Assembly (NCBI GenBank): GCA_963931925.1
Contig: OZ007570.1
Location: forward strand, 54,050,880-54,114,879
Direction: 5' to 3'
DNA: 64,000 nt
DNA from: Onchidella celtica
Lineage: Eukaryota; Mollusca; Gastropoda; Systellommatophora; Onchidiidae
The notes under the pieces are model-generated. The model was not told the origin of the DNA. It worked only from the letters and a program-made list of their open reading frames with translations, and did not search any database. Positions 35,601 to 48,900 of the stretch are shown piece after piece. Made by a program: the position numbers and the translations under genes. Within the stretch, counting starts at the first letter, position 1, and every line of letters starts with the position of its first letter.

Positions 35601-38600
35601 CAAATTTTCCATGGAAATTGAGATTTGATTATAATATGAAAGATTAGCCATTTTTCTGCATTCAGTGAAAATATTTTGCTTGAAATCATCTATAAATATT
35701 TAATTTTGATTTTATAAAGAGATATAAATTTCACCTTTGGTCTGGTTTGTCAGAATGACCCACAAATGTGCTTCTTCCTCTTATCTTAACATGTCCCATA
35801 TCTGCCATTCAAAATACCATGGCAACTTAAGCAAAATACATTGTATCTGTTTTGATCAGACGTAAGATGTTCATTGGGAAACAGAATTAATTGTGACAAT
35901 CAAACTTTCATGGTTGAACTGAGCATCACTGGGACATTGCGTTCGTATATCCAATTTCTAAAATAAGTTAAAAATGAATGTCAAATTCACAATACTATTG
36001 CACACTGCCAGCAGTACGAATATGGTACTGTATTTGCATTGAAGAAAACTATTAACCTCATAAAAGTTATTGTTTCATTCAAATACCTTATGATATAGTG
36101 ACAGGATACGAGTATGTACACACTTTTAAGACGAGTGAGAAGAAAATGAAATCATTTTCAACCAGTTCATAAATAACTACCTCAGTAATGATACCATAGC
36201 ATGGTGTTTGTTAGACAAGCTATTTTAAAAATGCAATAATAAATAAAGGTGCTCTAAGAATTATAGAATAACAGCTCTTTTTTTTATGAAAAAGCAGATT
36301 AAGATAATGGTAATTAGATTTTAATATGAAAAATTTATGTGCAACACACTACCCAAGTCTATATTAATCCCTCTAAGTGATCGTTTTCACAAACAGTGGA
36401 AATCAAGGCTTAGAAGGAACTCTTTATTCTTACAAAGGGATAAAAAAAATGATGTTTGATTTTGATGAGTGCTCTATACTCCTGGTATTTTTTTTTTTTT
36501 CACTTTATTCTTATTGGCGATACTACATTCATTATTTCAGACATACCATTAATCACTTGAGCACCACTTAACCCCACTCCACCTTACTACCCTAAACAGT
36601 GAATGCATACCTTTGTACAAACTGGACAAGAAAAAATTCTTTGTTATAGCTGTTGTGTCACTGAAGTACAAGGAAGTAAAAAAAAAAAAAGTAAAGCTTA
36701 AACACTTTTTCACAACGTATTGAAGTGTAAAATACTTGAATATTGCATTGTCACTGTGCTTATAATTTTACTGTGTAATATACTACACTGATATGTAAAA
36801 GCTTAGAGCTACCATATCCACCTCATGATTACATATAATATATAATATCAAGACAGTTTTTTTCATGTGCTTACTTCAAAGTCAAATTCTACACCATAAA
36901 CAGATGGTTTAAATAAAACCTGTGACAGTGCATGAGACGCCAAATTTACAAGTTGAGTTTGAAACCACCAGAAATAACTATCACAATAAAAATAAATACA
37001 TGTATTTATATTATGTATTTCCTATTTGTGGGCAAAAAAAGCCATACTTAACACAGTACAATGCTGCATACCACCTACATCCAGTACATCAAAGTTCATA
37101 TTTACCTTTGCCAAAGGTACTTTGGTCTATATATATACTGCGGTATGGCAGAAAGGTTCTCATATCTAGAGGTTCAGCTCTAAGTTCCACATGTTTAGGA
37201 CTCAAAATGAACACAATTGTTTACAGCAGCAGTGACTGATTGAGTTAAACTACGATGCACAATTAAAAATACATACACAATTTTGTTTCTTTGAACCCTT
37301 GATTTTTTTCTCTTCCATTATATAGGCCTACTCAAGTCACCTCACCTCACCTGTCGGCTTCATCGTCATCGATGTTAGCTGCTACAGTGGATGTCACGAC
37401 AAAATCTCCTCCACCCAATCCTGTCCTTAGCTTTCCTAGTTAGTTCACTTATTTCCAGCTGGCTGACTTTATATGTACATGTACTTAAATGAGATACATT
37501 TGTATCAAAATCCACTGCAAGCATTCCGTTCATTAATTTTTAGTAATACTGCTTATTATTTTCACAGATTTGACTTTTACTTCATTCAAGCTAAATGTGA
37601 TACTGGACAATGGACTAGTACAACCAAAAGACCAATTTGGTTGTGGAGTCATTAATTATTCTTATCAATATTTTTTACTGTTCCTCATCCCGTAAGACAA
37701 ATACAGTTACTTTAGTGTATATAAAACTGATAAACTCACAGCCCTGTCAAAGATATCACAGTTTCCATTACATAGGCAGACAAAAAAGTAGTAATTTCAG
37801 ACCACAGGATTATCATCCATCACAAGCAGTAAAGAAAGCATCATTACAAACAAACATTCCTTAAAATATTGCTTATTCTATTCTTCACTCCATTCTCTCT
37901 GACTTATCCACAAAGATTCACAGATTACACAATAGTGGCTAACTTAAGTGCAGGTGACATAAATAATTCCGCTTACTACAACAACTCATCATTCACAACC
38001 ATTTTGGATTACAATCACATGTGCTTAAGACACATACAATTATATCAGATTCGGCTGAATCTTGTTATTCAAGAAGGAGTAACCACAACAAACTGTAAAC
38101 CAAAACTGGGTTTTTCCATACAAAATTATCTTACAGATAGTCTCAGGCACAAAACTGCACAAGTCTAGAAAGTTCAATTTTTACAGGAGGAAGAAAAAAA
38201 AACTGATTGACTCTGCCGTGCAAAGGCACAGCGACGTATACACTTACTTCATAGTTTTGAGAAAAACACAAAAACCTTGTGTTGCAAAGCCAGACCACGT
38301 ATGTAGATGCTTTTATTTATGAGTTTACCACACTAGAAACCACAATCTCAGTCGCAGACACTTGTATCTGCCTTTAAAATGAAAGAATTTTGTGTGAGAC
38401 AAGTTCATAGAGACAATAAAGCATGACAAGGCCGTGCTGTCAGTTACATCGCTCTGCTTTTGCATGGCAGAACTGTGGAAATGGTGAACTGCAATATACG
38501 GTTTGATCACATGGCATTTTTTTTTTGTACTTTTGCATTTCTGTTGTAAATATCTCTTGCTGTGTTGTTAATTATACCAATCATTCAGCTTGGATTCAAC

Positions 38601-38686
38601 AGCTGTATCTTCTTCAGTTTTGAGTGAAAAGCCCCAGCTTGCTGTTTGTAGTCATTTCTGTTCTCCAGAAAATACAGTACATCTTA
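32640..38686. other. Long stretch without coding exons, possibly 3' flank of the WS/DGAT-like gene
   Basis: No exon is recognised on either strand in about 6 kb. A LINE fragment sits at 37336-37469. The stretch is AT-rich with a few A- or T-runs (36490, 36679). It could be partly a long 3' UTR of the minus-strand gene that ends at 39963, but nothing in the sequence proves this. Confidence 0.4.
37336..37469 (-). mobile_element. Short LINE 3'-end copy
   Basis: About 125 bp match 14350-14475, the 3' end of the LINE at 14346-15369, with very few differences. The copy begins with a GGTGA tandem tail (minus strand), which defines the 3' tail of this LINE family. It is strongly 5'-truncated. Confidence 0.85.
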
Positions 38687-39288
38687 GGCCCTGATTACAT
38701 AGGGCAATACACAACACTCCACACATATGTTGCAATACATGAGGATCTCCTTGTGTCACCAGTTTACATAGATGTCACATCACACCCTCAAACACACTGA
38801 GTATTATGGCCTATTTGAACAGTACATATGCAGACAAGATGGATTCCTGTGATGTCGATATCTTGTTGTTACTAATTTTACTTAGAAACAAAAGAACAAG
38901 GAGGAGACACAAGATGTGGTGCAGAGAACATTTCTTGTTAAGAAGTACAAAAGGAGAATTTCACTGAACCTTTAGTTCACTGACAAATAATCATGATGAA
39001 ATGCTTTTCTTCAATTATTTAAGAATGTCCTACAAGACCTACAGTGAACTGAAGACAGTTGTGCTTCCCCACTTACAACTGTAGGATGTATCTGTGCAGT
39101 GCACAGACCTGCCAACCTTTTCAAGACATGTTTTGAAAAAAGTGAACGTGCACACTTTCTCGATCCGTGTCATCTCATGCATTTCTGGTGTCGTGTGTGA
39201 CATATTGATCGATGTAGCCATCACTACATAACCATTGTTACCACCTTTCTATCACACCTGTCTCGTGTCGTCCCATGTAATCAGGGCT
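38687..39288. mobile_element. PIF/Harbinger-like MITE
   Basis: The inverted ends are GGCCCTGATTACATAGG on the left and AGCCCTGATTACATGGG (inverted) on the right, flanked by TTA at 38684-38686 and 39289-39291. The 3-bp TTA duplication and G-rich termini fit PIF/Harbinger. It is 602 bp with no transposase. Confidence 0.7.
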
Positions 39289-39947
39289 TTATGAGTGCTA
39301 AGCAATCAACCATATTATTCAAACAATCATGGGGAAAATTGTTCAAGCTCATTAAAAGGCTGGGTTGACAAGATGTTATAATGAATAGTAATGGCATAAG
39401 ATTCAAAACAGCAGACACTGGTTAAACAAACAATCATCACAAAATGTTAGCAAGGAAGCAATATGTAATTCAAAAAAGCACATGAATAGATTTCCTTGCA
39501 AAGTTCCACTAAGTACATGGCTAAAGAATAAATAACATTGTAATTGCATCAAGAGGAGAAAAAAATCTTTGACATTAAAATAAATTAATTACATGGGTAC
39601 TCATTCAATTCTATAACAGCTACCTTTCAAAGGCAAAAATGAATTATAATTGTATGCATGAAAATGCCCTGATATTTCACGTTTGTGAGCCATTGAAACA
39701 GGGCATATGATTCCAATCCACAGGAGATAAAGAACAAACTGTCACAACATTAAAAATCTTTCCTTTTCTTTGGCTTCATTGTACAAGCAGTCGGGTAAAA
39801 TAATTACCCCTGTTAAAAATTCACGCAGTTGTGGTGACACACTTCTGCAGATATCCTGTCCATGTGGAAAGATGTGCAGATTATACACACAATAACCACT
39901 CCATCAAATAAGATCTTTATAAAAAGGACTATCTGTGCGTTTTCATT

Positions 39948-39953
39948 TTTATT
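39948..39953 (-). promoter_or_regulatory. Candidate polyadenylation signal of the WS/DGAT-like gene
   Basis: AATAAA on the minus strand lies only about 10 nt after the stop codon. If used, the 3' UTR would be about 30 nt. A more distal site is equally possible. Confidence 0.25.
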
Positions 39954-39962
39954 GCTCCTGAA

Positions 39963-42900
39963 TTATGAGGTGAAACTATGATAGCGACCTTTTATATCTG
40001 CATAATGGTCAACAGGGCTGTGCATGCTGGTAATGTTTTTATTCAGGGACCTATATGGTTGAATATTTCTCTGCATGTTCATCATACTGTCATCAAGTTC
40101 TTCCATCTGAAAAAAAATAAAAGAGAGAAATAAAAACATGTATCATATAATAATTTAATACTGCATTTGGGCATGCTTTGGAAAAATTCTGACAGTGAAA
40201 TTTTATTCTATAATTTCACAATGAAAACAAATAAAACAAATTCACAATTCCTGTGTATGATAGGTCTTTAACTATAGAAATGACTATAATCTTTGCTTTA
40301 TCAAATGAGAAAATCGTAGAGATGTCATGCCAGATGAATAATGTATCTCACTGCCGTGTTAATTTATTTAAATCAGTTGATATGTATCAAAAATGTAAAA
40401 TGGGTATCTGCAATGCAAAACATGATAAGGCATGGAATGTAAGTTATATTAATTGTGTCTTTAGACACCATCATAGATCAGCAGGAGATAATCTTCCATC
40501 ACTTGAGTATTTCTCTACATTTCATCAAAAGCAAAATATATGTTTGACACAGCTTCATTCAGTTCTGAACCCCTCTGATTGAGTCATTTTGTTGCGGCTT
40601 AAAATGTGTATGAAAATGAATTTAAAGAAAGCATCAGCCCTGTACTGAACTTGCACATTGCACATACTCATTCACAGTACAACACACTTGATTATCAAGG
40701 ATTTTCACTCTACGACCTCTGAAACACGAACAATGAAAGTACAACTGAGTAGAGACCAGTGGACCATAATACAGTGATAAATTTTTGTGTTACCCACCAC
40801 TGTATCACCCTCAGGCCAGGAGGGGAGTGAAGTGTGTATCGGAGAAGGCAGATTTGATGTGGACGCCGTGGACAGAGGTCGTGCAGTAGAAGACACAGAA
40901 GCTGTAGACATCTTGCTGGACATGGACAGTGTTCTCCTTCGGAATGGTTTCTGAGGCTTGTCTCCTCCAATCTCAGATTCTAGATCATCCTGGTGCCAGA
41001 ATGAATTTATAAAATATGCATAATTAAAAATGTTCCTTTCTAGGCTGTTTATAAGACACCATTTTGTGCTCCCATCAAAAAAATGTATTAATCATTTAAA
41101 AGGGTCTTTCCGCATAGAGTGCAGAGATCTTGCAGTTTACACCAACTGATTTTGTTGGAATTAACTTCAGCTTCGTTCAATTTAACATTTGGTAAAGTGG
41201 TTGATCTCACTGGGATACTATTTACACTATATTAGTACAATAGTTGAGCCCAAAGTGATCATTTATTTAGAGGTGTAACTTGCCTCTGATTAATTCGTTA
41301 ACCTTTTCACATCATCTCGCAGCACATTTTGAGCAACCCATCTGACAACAAATAGATATGTTGTGTGCAAAATCTGAGTGGCTGTTCACCCAAACTTTCC
41401 CACCACATTTAAAACCTGAGTTCACAAAATTTTGCATTACACACTGTACAGTGCATGTTTGTGTACAAAACCTTTATATTCCTGTCTTCTACCCTTAATA
41501 ACATATACACTGATACTACCATCTTAGCTTTTTTTGTGGGTTTCAAACTTAGCCAAAATCGTGCATCTACAGAGAATAATGACTATGGAATATGAGCTAC
41601 AGCGTCCTGAGGGAAGGTGGGATACATGACCTTTGCGATGTGAAAAGGGTAGCGTTAATTTGTATCACATTTATTTCCAGTAAAATGCATAATAATCCTG
41701 AATGCCCTTCGTCAGGAATGATAAAATAGAACAGTTATGGCCAGAGTCTGACTCAATTTCCACATATTTGATTCCTCTGATATTCTTTCACTGTTTTGCC
41801 ATTTACTGCAGGAGTTCTCTATCACCTGCTACTTACTTGGTTAATAAAGTTAACTTTCCTTATATGGAAAATATCACTGTGTTGTGTCCACAAAAATACA
41901 TCCAGCTTTTACCATGTTTTCATATCGACATTATATTCTATCATGGACAGATTATTGCTTGACAAAATTTATCCAAGTTTGTATGCGAAGTCACTTGATT
42001 ATATACAAGTTAGGAATTTTCTACATCAGCCAAAGTAGGAAAGAAAAAGACTCACTTCTTCTGATAGAATAACAGCATTCTCTGACTCATCCGCTTTACG
42101 TTTCCTGAGATGCATCATTAGTTCCCTGGATCTTTCTTTCAGAGCTTCAATCCTGACCATCAGCTGAGTGTCATTGTGACTGATATGGTTGGTAGGACCA
42201 GAATCTAGCTGAACTTTTAGGTCGTGCAGTTCCTGCTGCACCAACGACATCTCTAACTGTATCTGTAAATACAGAAGTTGGTGTTTAAATTTCAGTAACA
42301 TCTGTAATTATACATGGACCATATCAACAAAGGTTTTACCACATCTGTAAATAATGTACATATAGTTGGTGTTTACATTTTTAAAACTTCTGTAAATATA
42401 TGCATCACATCAACAAAAGTTTTCACTACATCTGTAAATACGGAAGTTGGTGTTTAAATTGCAATAACGTCTGTAAATACATGTATCCTATCGATAAAGG
42501 TTTTAACGACATCTGTGAATACAGTAGTTGGTGTTTAAATTTTGATAATTTTTGTACATACATGTATCATATCAACAAAGCTTTTGATTGGTGGCGGACC
42601 TACAGAGTGGGGCACCTCTGCTGTAGGAGGGAAGAATTCCTACATCAGCTACTTGTGACACAAATCTCTATTTATGTAAGACATTACTCCTAACGGTGTA
42701 TTCAAAGAATAAAAATAGTTCACCTTTAATATATCAGTGAATGTGTATTATTGCAAGATTTTGACACTATTTGCCCGTCAGTTGTATCATTTTCAGTTTC
42801 AAAATTCCTCCCTGTGCAATTCTCTCTTGAACTGCACCCTTCTCCCAATAATCGGAGCACTCACCACACCAAAAGAAACATAAATAAATAAATAAAAAAT

Positions 42901-45900
42901 GAAGATGCTTTGATTGCCTCCCAAATATACTGTAACAACAAAAAAATGTTTACATTATTAAACAAATGCATAGACAAATGGGCTTCTTTACTTTTTTTCT
43001 ATGCACTTTGAAAAAGCTGTGTAGGTAGGAAACCGTCAGCACGAAAAATAGACATCATTTAACTGTGGCAGTTAAAATCATACCTGTTCAGCTGTAAGAT
43101 CCTCTAATGTAAAACTGGACAGTAAGTGAACATTCTCATGTCTGTTGGAAGAAGCACTCTCACCTGGTATTCGTCTATGGGCTAAAAGCTTTGATAGAAT
43201 TTCCAGCTAAAGGGGTAAGACAGGAAAAAAAAAAGTTCAAGAAATTTAAATAAAAGCTAAATGTGACTGTTTGTCAGAATCGCAGCAGGGATTTCGCTTA
43301 GAGTCCACAGATCTTTTGGAAATCAATGATAGATAGCTTTAAAATGGAGAACAATAATCTGTGCATGCTCACACAATTTGTCTGTGTAAAGGTTTTTTAG
43401 AAATGATCCAGAGCTTTTATTGGATTTTCAAATCAGTTCTGATCCAAGAGGCCTTTCACAACTTTTGTTTAGAAAATGCGATGAATTCATTTTTGAGCAC
43501 TGATGGCAACCTAGAGGAACATTACTGATTTGGCATGCAACATATGAAATGAGATGAAAGAAAAGTCCCAATCATAGAAGCACAAAAACCCTCTAAATGA
43601 AAACCAGATTTATTATGCAGCTGAGGGAAGGTAATGATGTTATTTCAGTTTAGACATGGTTTTTTAACTATAAAGATGACAGATTGTGCCAGCTAAGTGG
43701 ATATACATTTCTTCACTTGAGACATTCAAAACAAAGACATCTATCCTGTATTGGAAATTGTAGACCTACTAACTGACTGACAAAGTCACACATTAACTTA
43801 GTTGTTGGTTCTGTAAAGTATGAAAGTACATAAGTGCGTAAGTGAGAGTGTATGTGTGTGTGTGTATGTGTGTGTGTGTGTGTGTGGGGGGGGGGGGGGC
43901 TGTTTTCTGTTTTCTGTAGCCAGTTTTCTGGAAATAATCCAGAAAATGATAATACTAATTGGAAGGTACAGCAAATGTCTAATTAAATACGGCTGTTTCA
44001 AATAAACAAAGTAATAATTTCATAACATTGGCACAATCTCTTCAAGACTCAGACATTTTCGATGATTAAATTATATTTTATTGAAGCATTTAAAGCATGT
44101 TAGGTGAGATCCCAGGCTTTTCGAATAATAGGCAAAGTATATTATTTGTAATTTACATAATTATTTTAACTTTTTTTTTTAATTCACCTTTCCTTTCCAC
44201 ACTGAAAATTATTACAAAAGTTTCTTGCCAGTTGCTTTTTGAGTGTTTTTGTTTTTTTATGTATAATGTTTTTATTTCATTATTCTCAATTTCCTTGTGT
44301 TTGACATCTATGTTTTCAAGAAATTAATCAAGAACGCCGCAAGAGATATGAACCTTGGGAAAAACAGGTCTTAAAAGGTTACTGTCTATTCCTTTGAACA
44401 AACCACAAACAACTATTAATTATTCACCTTGTGATTGAAATCCCTAGTTAGTAAGTCAGGATTGGGCATTACAGAACGATCTGAGATGACTGCCATCCTG
44501 ATCTGGTCAGCATAGCTGATGAAAGATATTGTGATGGGGATCTTGTCCACAGGAGGTACCCAGTACATCATGCACTTGATTTCTCGAGAATCCAGTTTCA
44601 GAACAGAAGTGGGACCTGCCAGATTAGCTATCAGCAGTGTGCAGCGACTGTAAATCTGGAGATAGTTTCATAAAATCATTAGATAAAAATATTTCCATAT
44701 CAATAAATATCGTTTTCTTTCTAACCTGATAATCTAACTTAGTAAAAAAAAAAAAAATGTACCTAACGCCTTTATTACCAGAATTAAAAATATACTGCGG
44801 TGACCGATCGACGTTCCCTCTCATTTTTTCCAAACCACTGAGCGGAACGTTTGATGCTTTGTCCAAACATAATTATTTTAAATTCGAAGCTAGTGGGCGG
44901 CGTTCGGATATAAACGCCTTTTTAAGAGGCCGGAAGAAGGGAGTAATCTAGCTTACTGTATCTATACAGTACCTTTGGTATAAGTCAAAAATGGCTCCAG
45001 GGCCAATGCAAGCCATGAGCGGTCATTTTTTACTAAATTTGGCCTACCCCGGTTTTGGGAAGTGACAGAAAATGTGCAGGCCAATACAATCCTATTTTGT
45101 AAATTAAAATGAAAGGCAACATTCTGGTGTGCGTGGCACCAATACAGCGATGCGCAGCCGCACAGCTTAGAGGGAACATTGACACTGACCCTCAAAGTAT
45201 TATCAAAGATACTACTGTGGTATGTGGTATTTTGGGATTCAGTATTTTGTCTTAAAGGAGCGTGGGAGCGTGTTCCAATCACAGTGCTTAACTGTGAGCG
45301 ACAGTTAGACTGACCCGCCCCCAAGACCGTGGGAGGATGGGAAAGAATCGTATAAAACCCCGGTGTAACAGGCCAAAATATACCCCCCGCCCAGAATATA
45401 CCCGGGGTTAAACTGGCCTAGCCCAGAATATACCCCGGGGTATATTCTGGGCTAGGCCAGTTTATACCCCGGGGTTACTTTGGGCTAGGCCAGACTATAC
45501 CCCCCCCCCCCCAGTCCAGATTATACCCCCTGCTTTTTCTTTAAAAACAAGTCAAGACCACAGTTTATTTCAGCCTGCTCTTCATCACTGTCAACAGATA
45601 TCATATTAATACATACATGAACACATTCTTGACACCAACAAGTCATAATGCAATTTAGAGAAAATAATAATAACAGTTTATTTCAGCCTTAGTTTACTTT
45701 GGTGTACATACATACATTCTCGACTCCTGTAAATCATGATACATTTTAGAAGGAACAAACATGCATTAAAATGCATTGATATACAAAAGAGTTTAGTATC
45801 CATTCAAACTGACATGATTAGACTTCAGCATTAATTTCACTTGTGTGTGTTGATGATATTATTATTATTATTATTATTATTTTGATGGTTGGCCATGAGT

Positions 45901-48900
45901 AAAACATGCATTGTGTTTTTTGTTACAATGATTTAGAGAGAAAAGGCCAGAAAAGAACACACAGAAAAAAATAAAATAAAAACATAATGATAATCCAACT
46001 GACAGATAGTGCAATTCCATCATCCAGCAGACATAAAACTAAATAGGCACTAAATGTTTGCGACTGATGAACTCCACCTGTCCAGATCCACTTGAAACGT
46101 TACAGAATGCTAACCTGTAATAATGATAACAATAAGAACACGAAATCATGTTATTTACTCTTGAAAATATAGAGAAATATCAATATCAGAATCATCATCA
46201 TCATCTTGGAAATTGCAAAGATATGAGAGGGAGTGTAAAAATGGCAGCGTATGCCTACAAATCATTCTAGAATTTATAAGCAGCAATGTATGCGTATCAA
46301 CTATATATAAAAAAGTGTTAAATCTTTTCAAATATTCAAGTAAAACTGGACAGAAAGCTTTAGTGAAATAGCCTTGACAGTTGTGTAGGCCGACAGAGTA
46401 AGTCCACTGATACAAAAGTAGTGCATTGTAAAAAGTAATTAGATCTATAGCATGTTGAGGCAAAATTCAATGGATCATGTTACATTAACAGTATTTCTTG
46501 TTAGTGAGTATCATTCTTTGATAGGTTATTTGTGGAAAGATATACATTTCATGTACATTACGGTTTAAGACACTGGATTAGTTTGCAAGGCTTTTGAAAG
46601 ATTGAACCTATGTATTATAGTGAATAAGGGTATGTCACTCGCGAGTGAAATAATAATAATAAAAAAAAAAAACCTTGTCCGCCTTTATCTTCCTAAAGCT
46701 TAACATGTCCCTTGCCAAGGGATTTAACAACTGTGTATTTGTACACAAAAAAATATTTAAAATGACTTCATTTTTATGAGTCGGTTAATTATTTCATCCA
46801 TTGGGACTAAGTGTATGTCAGTGCCAAACAAACAGTACCGTGCAAATTTTACTCAATGGCAACCAACTACAAAAACAACTACAACATGCCAACGAACGTG
46901 AGTGAAACTAATCCAGTGCCTTAAACCATGAGCTACATAAAATGTATACATTTCTACAAATACGCTATCAAAGAATTTAATAACAAGACATGTTCATGCA
47001 ACATGATCCATCGAATTTTTGCCATAACATACTGTAATTACTTTCTGCAATGCACTGTTGTCTCAGTGGATTTAATCTGTCATTTTACATGACTATCAAA
47101 GCTACTTCGCTAAAGCTTTCAGTCCAGTTCTACTTGAATAGTTGAAAAGATTTAACACATTTTTTTTTTTACATGTACTTGGTACACACACACATATATT
47201 ATTGCTGATTATAGATTCTAGAATGATGTGTAGGTCATTTTTATATTCCCTCTTATCTTTGTATTATTCCAAGATGATGGTGATTCTGATATTGATTATA
47301 TTCTCTTTATTTTCAAGAGTAAATAGATGATTTGGTGTTCTTATTGTATATTATTGGTTAGCTTTCTGTAACGTTTCAAGTGGATCTGGACAGGTTAAAT
47401 TCATTAGGTGAAACAATTTTAGTATGTATTTAGTTTTGTGTGAAGTATTTAATGTCTGCTGGATGATGGAATTGCACCATCTGCCAGTTCAGTTGTTAAA
47501 ATGTTGTTGTTGTTTTTTTCTCTATGTATTCTTTCCTGGCCTTTCTCCTTGCATCAGTGTAACTTTGTATGTAGATCTAATTGTTCCGACATATCAAGCA
47601 CATTTCTGATTTTCAAAAATTAAAATAAGATTCAGATAACTTTACACTTATGAATCTTATAATTAGTTCATACCTTGCCACTAAGTATATGTTAGTGGTG
47701 CCAAACAAAAAAATTACAATACATGTTTAACTCATGGACAACTAATTATAAAAAAACCAAAACAATAATAATACCAACGGACACAAGTAAAATTAGTGTT
47801 AAAGTTTAATCATATCAGTTTCAATGGATTTTCAATCCTTTTGTATATCAATGCTTTTTAAGCATGTTTATTTCCTTTTAAAATGTATCATAATTTACAA
47901 GAGTCAAAAATGTATGCTTCAATATGATATCTGATGACAGTGATAATGGACAATTCAAATTAAAGTTGAAATAAACTGCGGTCTTGACTTGTTTTAAAAA
48001 AAAAGTAGGGGGTATAATCTGGACTGGGGGGGGGTATAGTCTGGCCTAGCCCAAAGTAAACCCCGGGGTATAAACTGGCCTAGCCCAGAATATACCCCGG
48101 GGTATATTCTGGGCTAGGCCAGTTTAACCCCGGGTATAGTCTGGCGGGGGTATAATCTGGCCTGCTACACCGGGCCTGTCAAGCCCCAAGCACTGCGTCT
48201 CTTCCCCCAGTCGAGAGCAGGTGTGTGTGTTATTGAATATAAGTCTATTGTAGGACACAAAAGACGTTTATTCAATAACACACACACCTGCTCTCGACTG
48301 GGGGAAGAGACGCAGTGCTTGGGGCTTGACAGGCCCGGGGTTTTATACGATTCTTTCCCATCCTCCCACGGTCTTGGGGGCGGGTCAGTCTAACTGTCGC
48401 TCACAGTTAAGCACTGTGATTGGAACACGCTCCTACGCTCCTTTAAGACAAAATACTGAATCCCAAAATACCACATACCACATACTCCCCCCTGAACACA
48501 AAAAATCGTCCCGATTTTTGCTCAGAATGGAATAAAAAAGAACGAAATAAGAACAAAACCACCTAACTGAAACCTTAAGACACATCTGAGGTCTCGGACA
48601 AGTCAACTGGAATCATGCATACCATTAATGTCTACGGAATTTACGGAAAATAAAAGAGTCCCGAACTTTATCTCTTAAAGTTCTTAATTGTTGTGAAATA
48701 ACGAAGTCACCAGATGTCATCCATCTTGGCCTTCGTCGTCGTCTAGGCGACCGAATTTCCACCGGAGTCTCACTGGACTCAGAATCTGCCAGAGAACTAA
48801 TGTCATGGTTGGATGAGAGATGGTCATCGGTACCTGACATTCGTACTGCGTTTGTCTCTAAGTCTGACCGTTCGATAACGCAAACACTCTCTGAATCTGA

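Larger units (their letters stand above)
45364..48169. mobile_element. Foldback transposon, 2.8 kb, with ~1.2-kb inverted arms
   Basis: The ends are TGTAACAGGCC on the left and, inverted, TGTAGCAGGCC on the right, flanked by CCGG (45360-45363 and 48170-48173). Removing the element and one CCGG restores the uninterrupted LTR sequence. The left arm (to about 46590) pairs with the right arm (from about 46895) along its length; for example 46081-46115 pairs with 47361-47395 and 46150-46220 with 47262-47330. The arms have diverged by several percent plus indels. A spacer of about 300 bp separates them. No transposase frame is seen. Confidence 0.85.

Noticed and set aside
40710..40970. Minus frame overlapping the Ser/Thr-rich exon of the WS/DGAT-like gene
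   Set aside because: The in-phase splice structure supports the other frame ([19 protein letters not shown]); this one is a shadow.
44648..44655. Alternative acceptor giving an exon start at 44647
   Set aside because: The TTACAG acceptor would need a preceding phase-2 donor. The CCAG acceptor with exon start 44655 is in phase with the exon ending at 55469 and yields a family-like [15 protein letters not shown].
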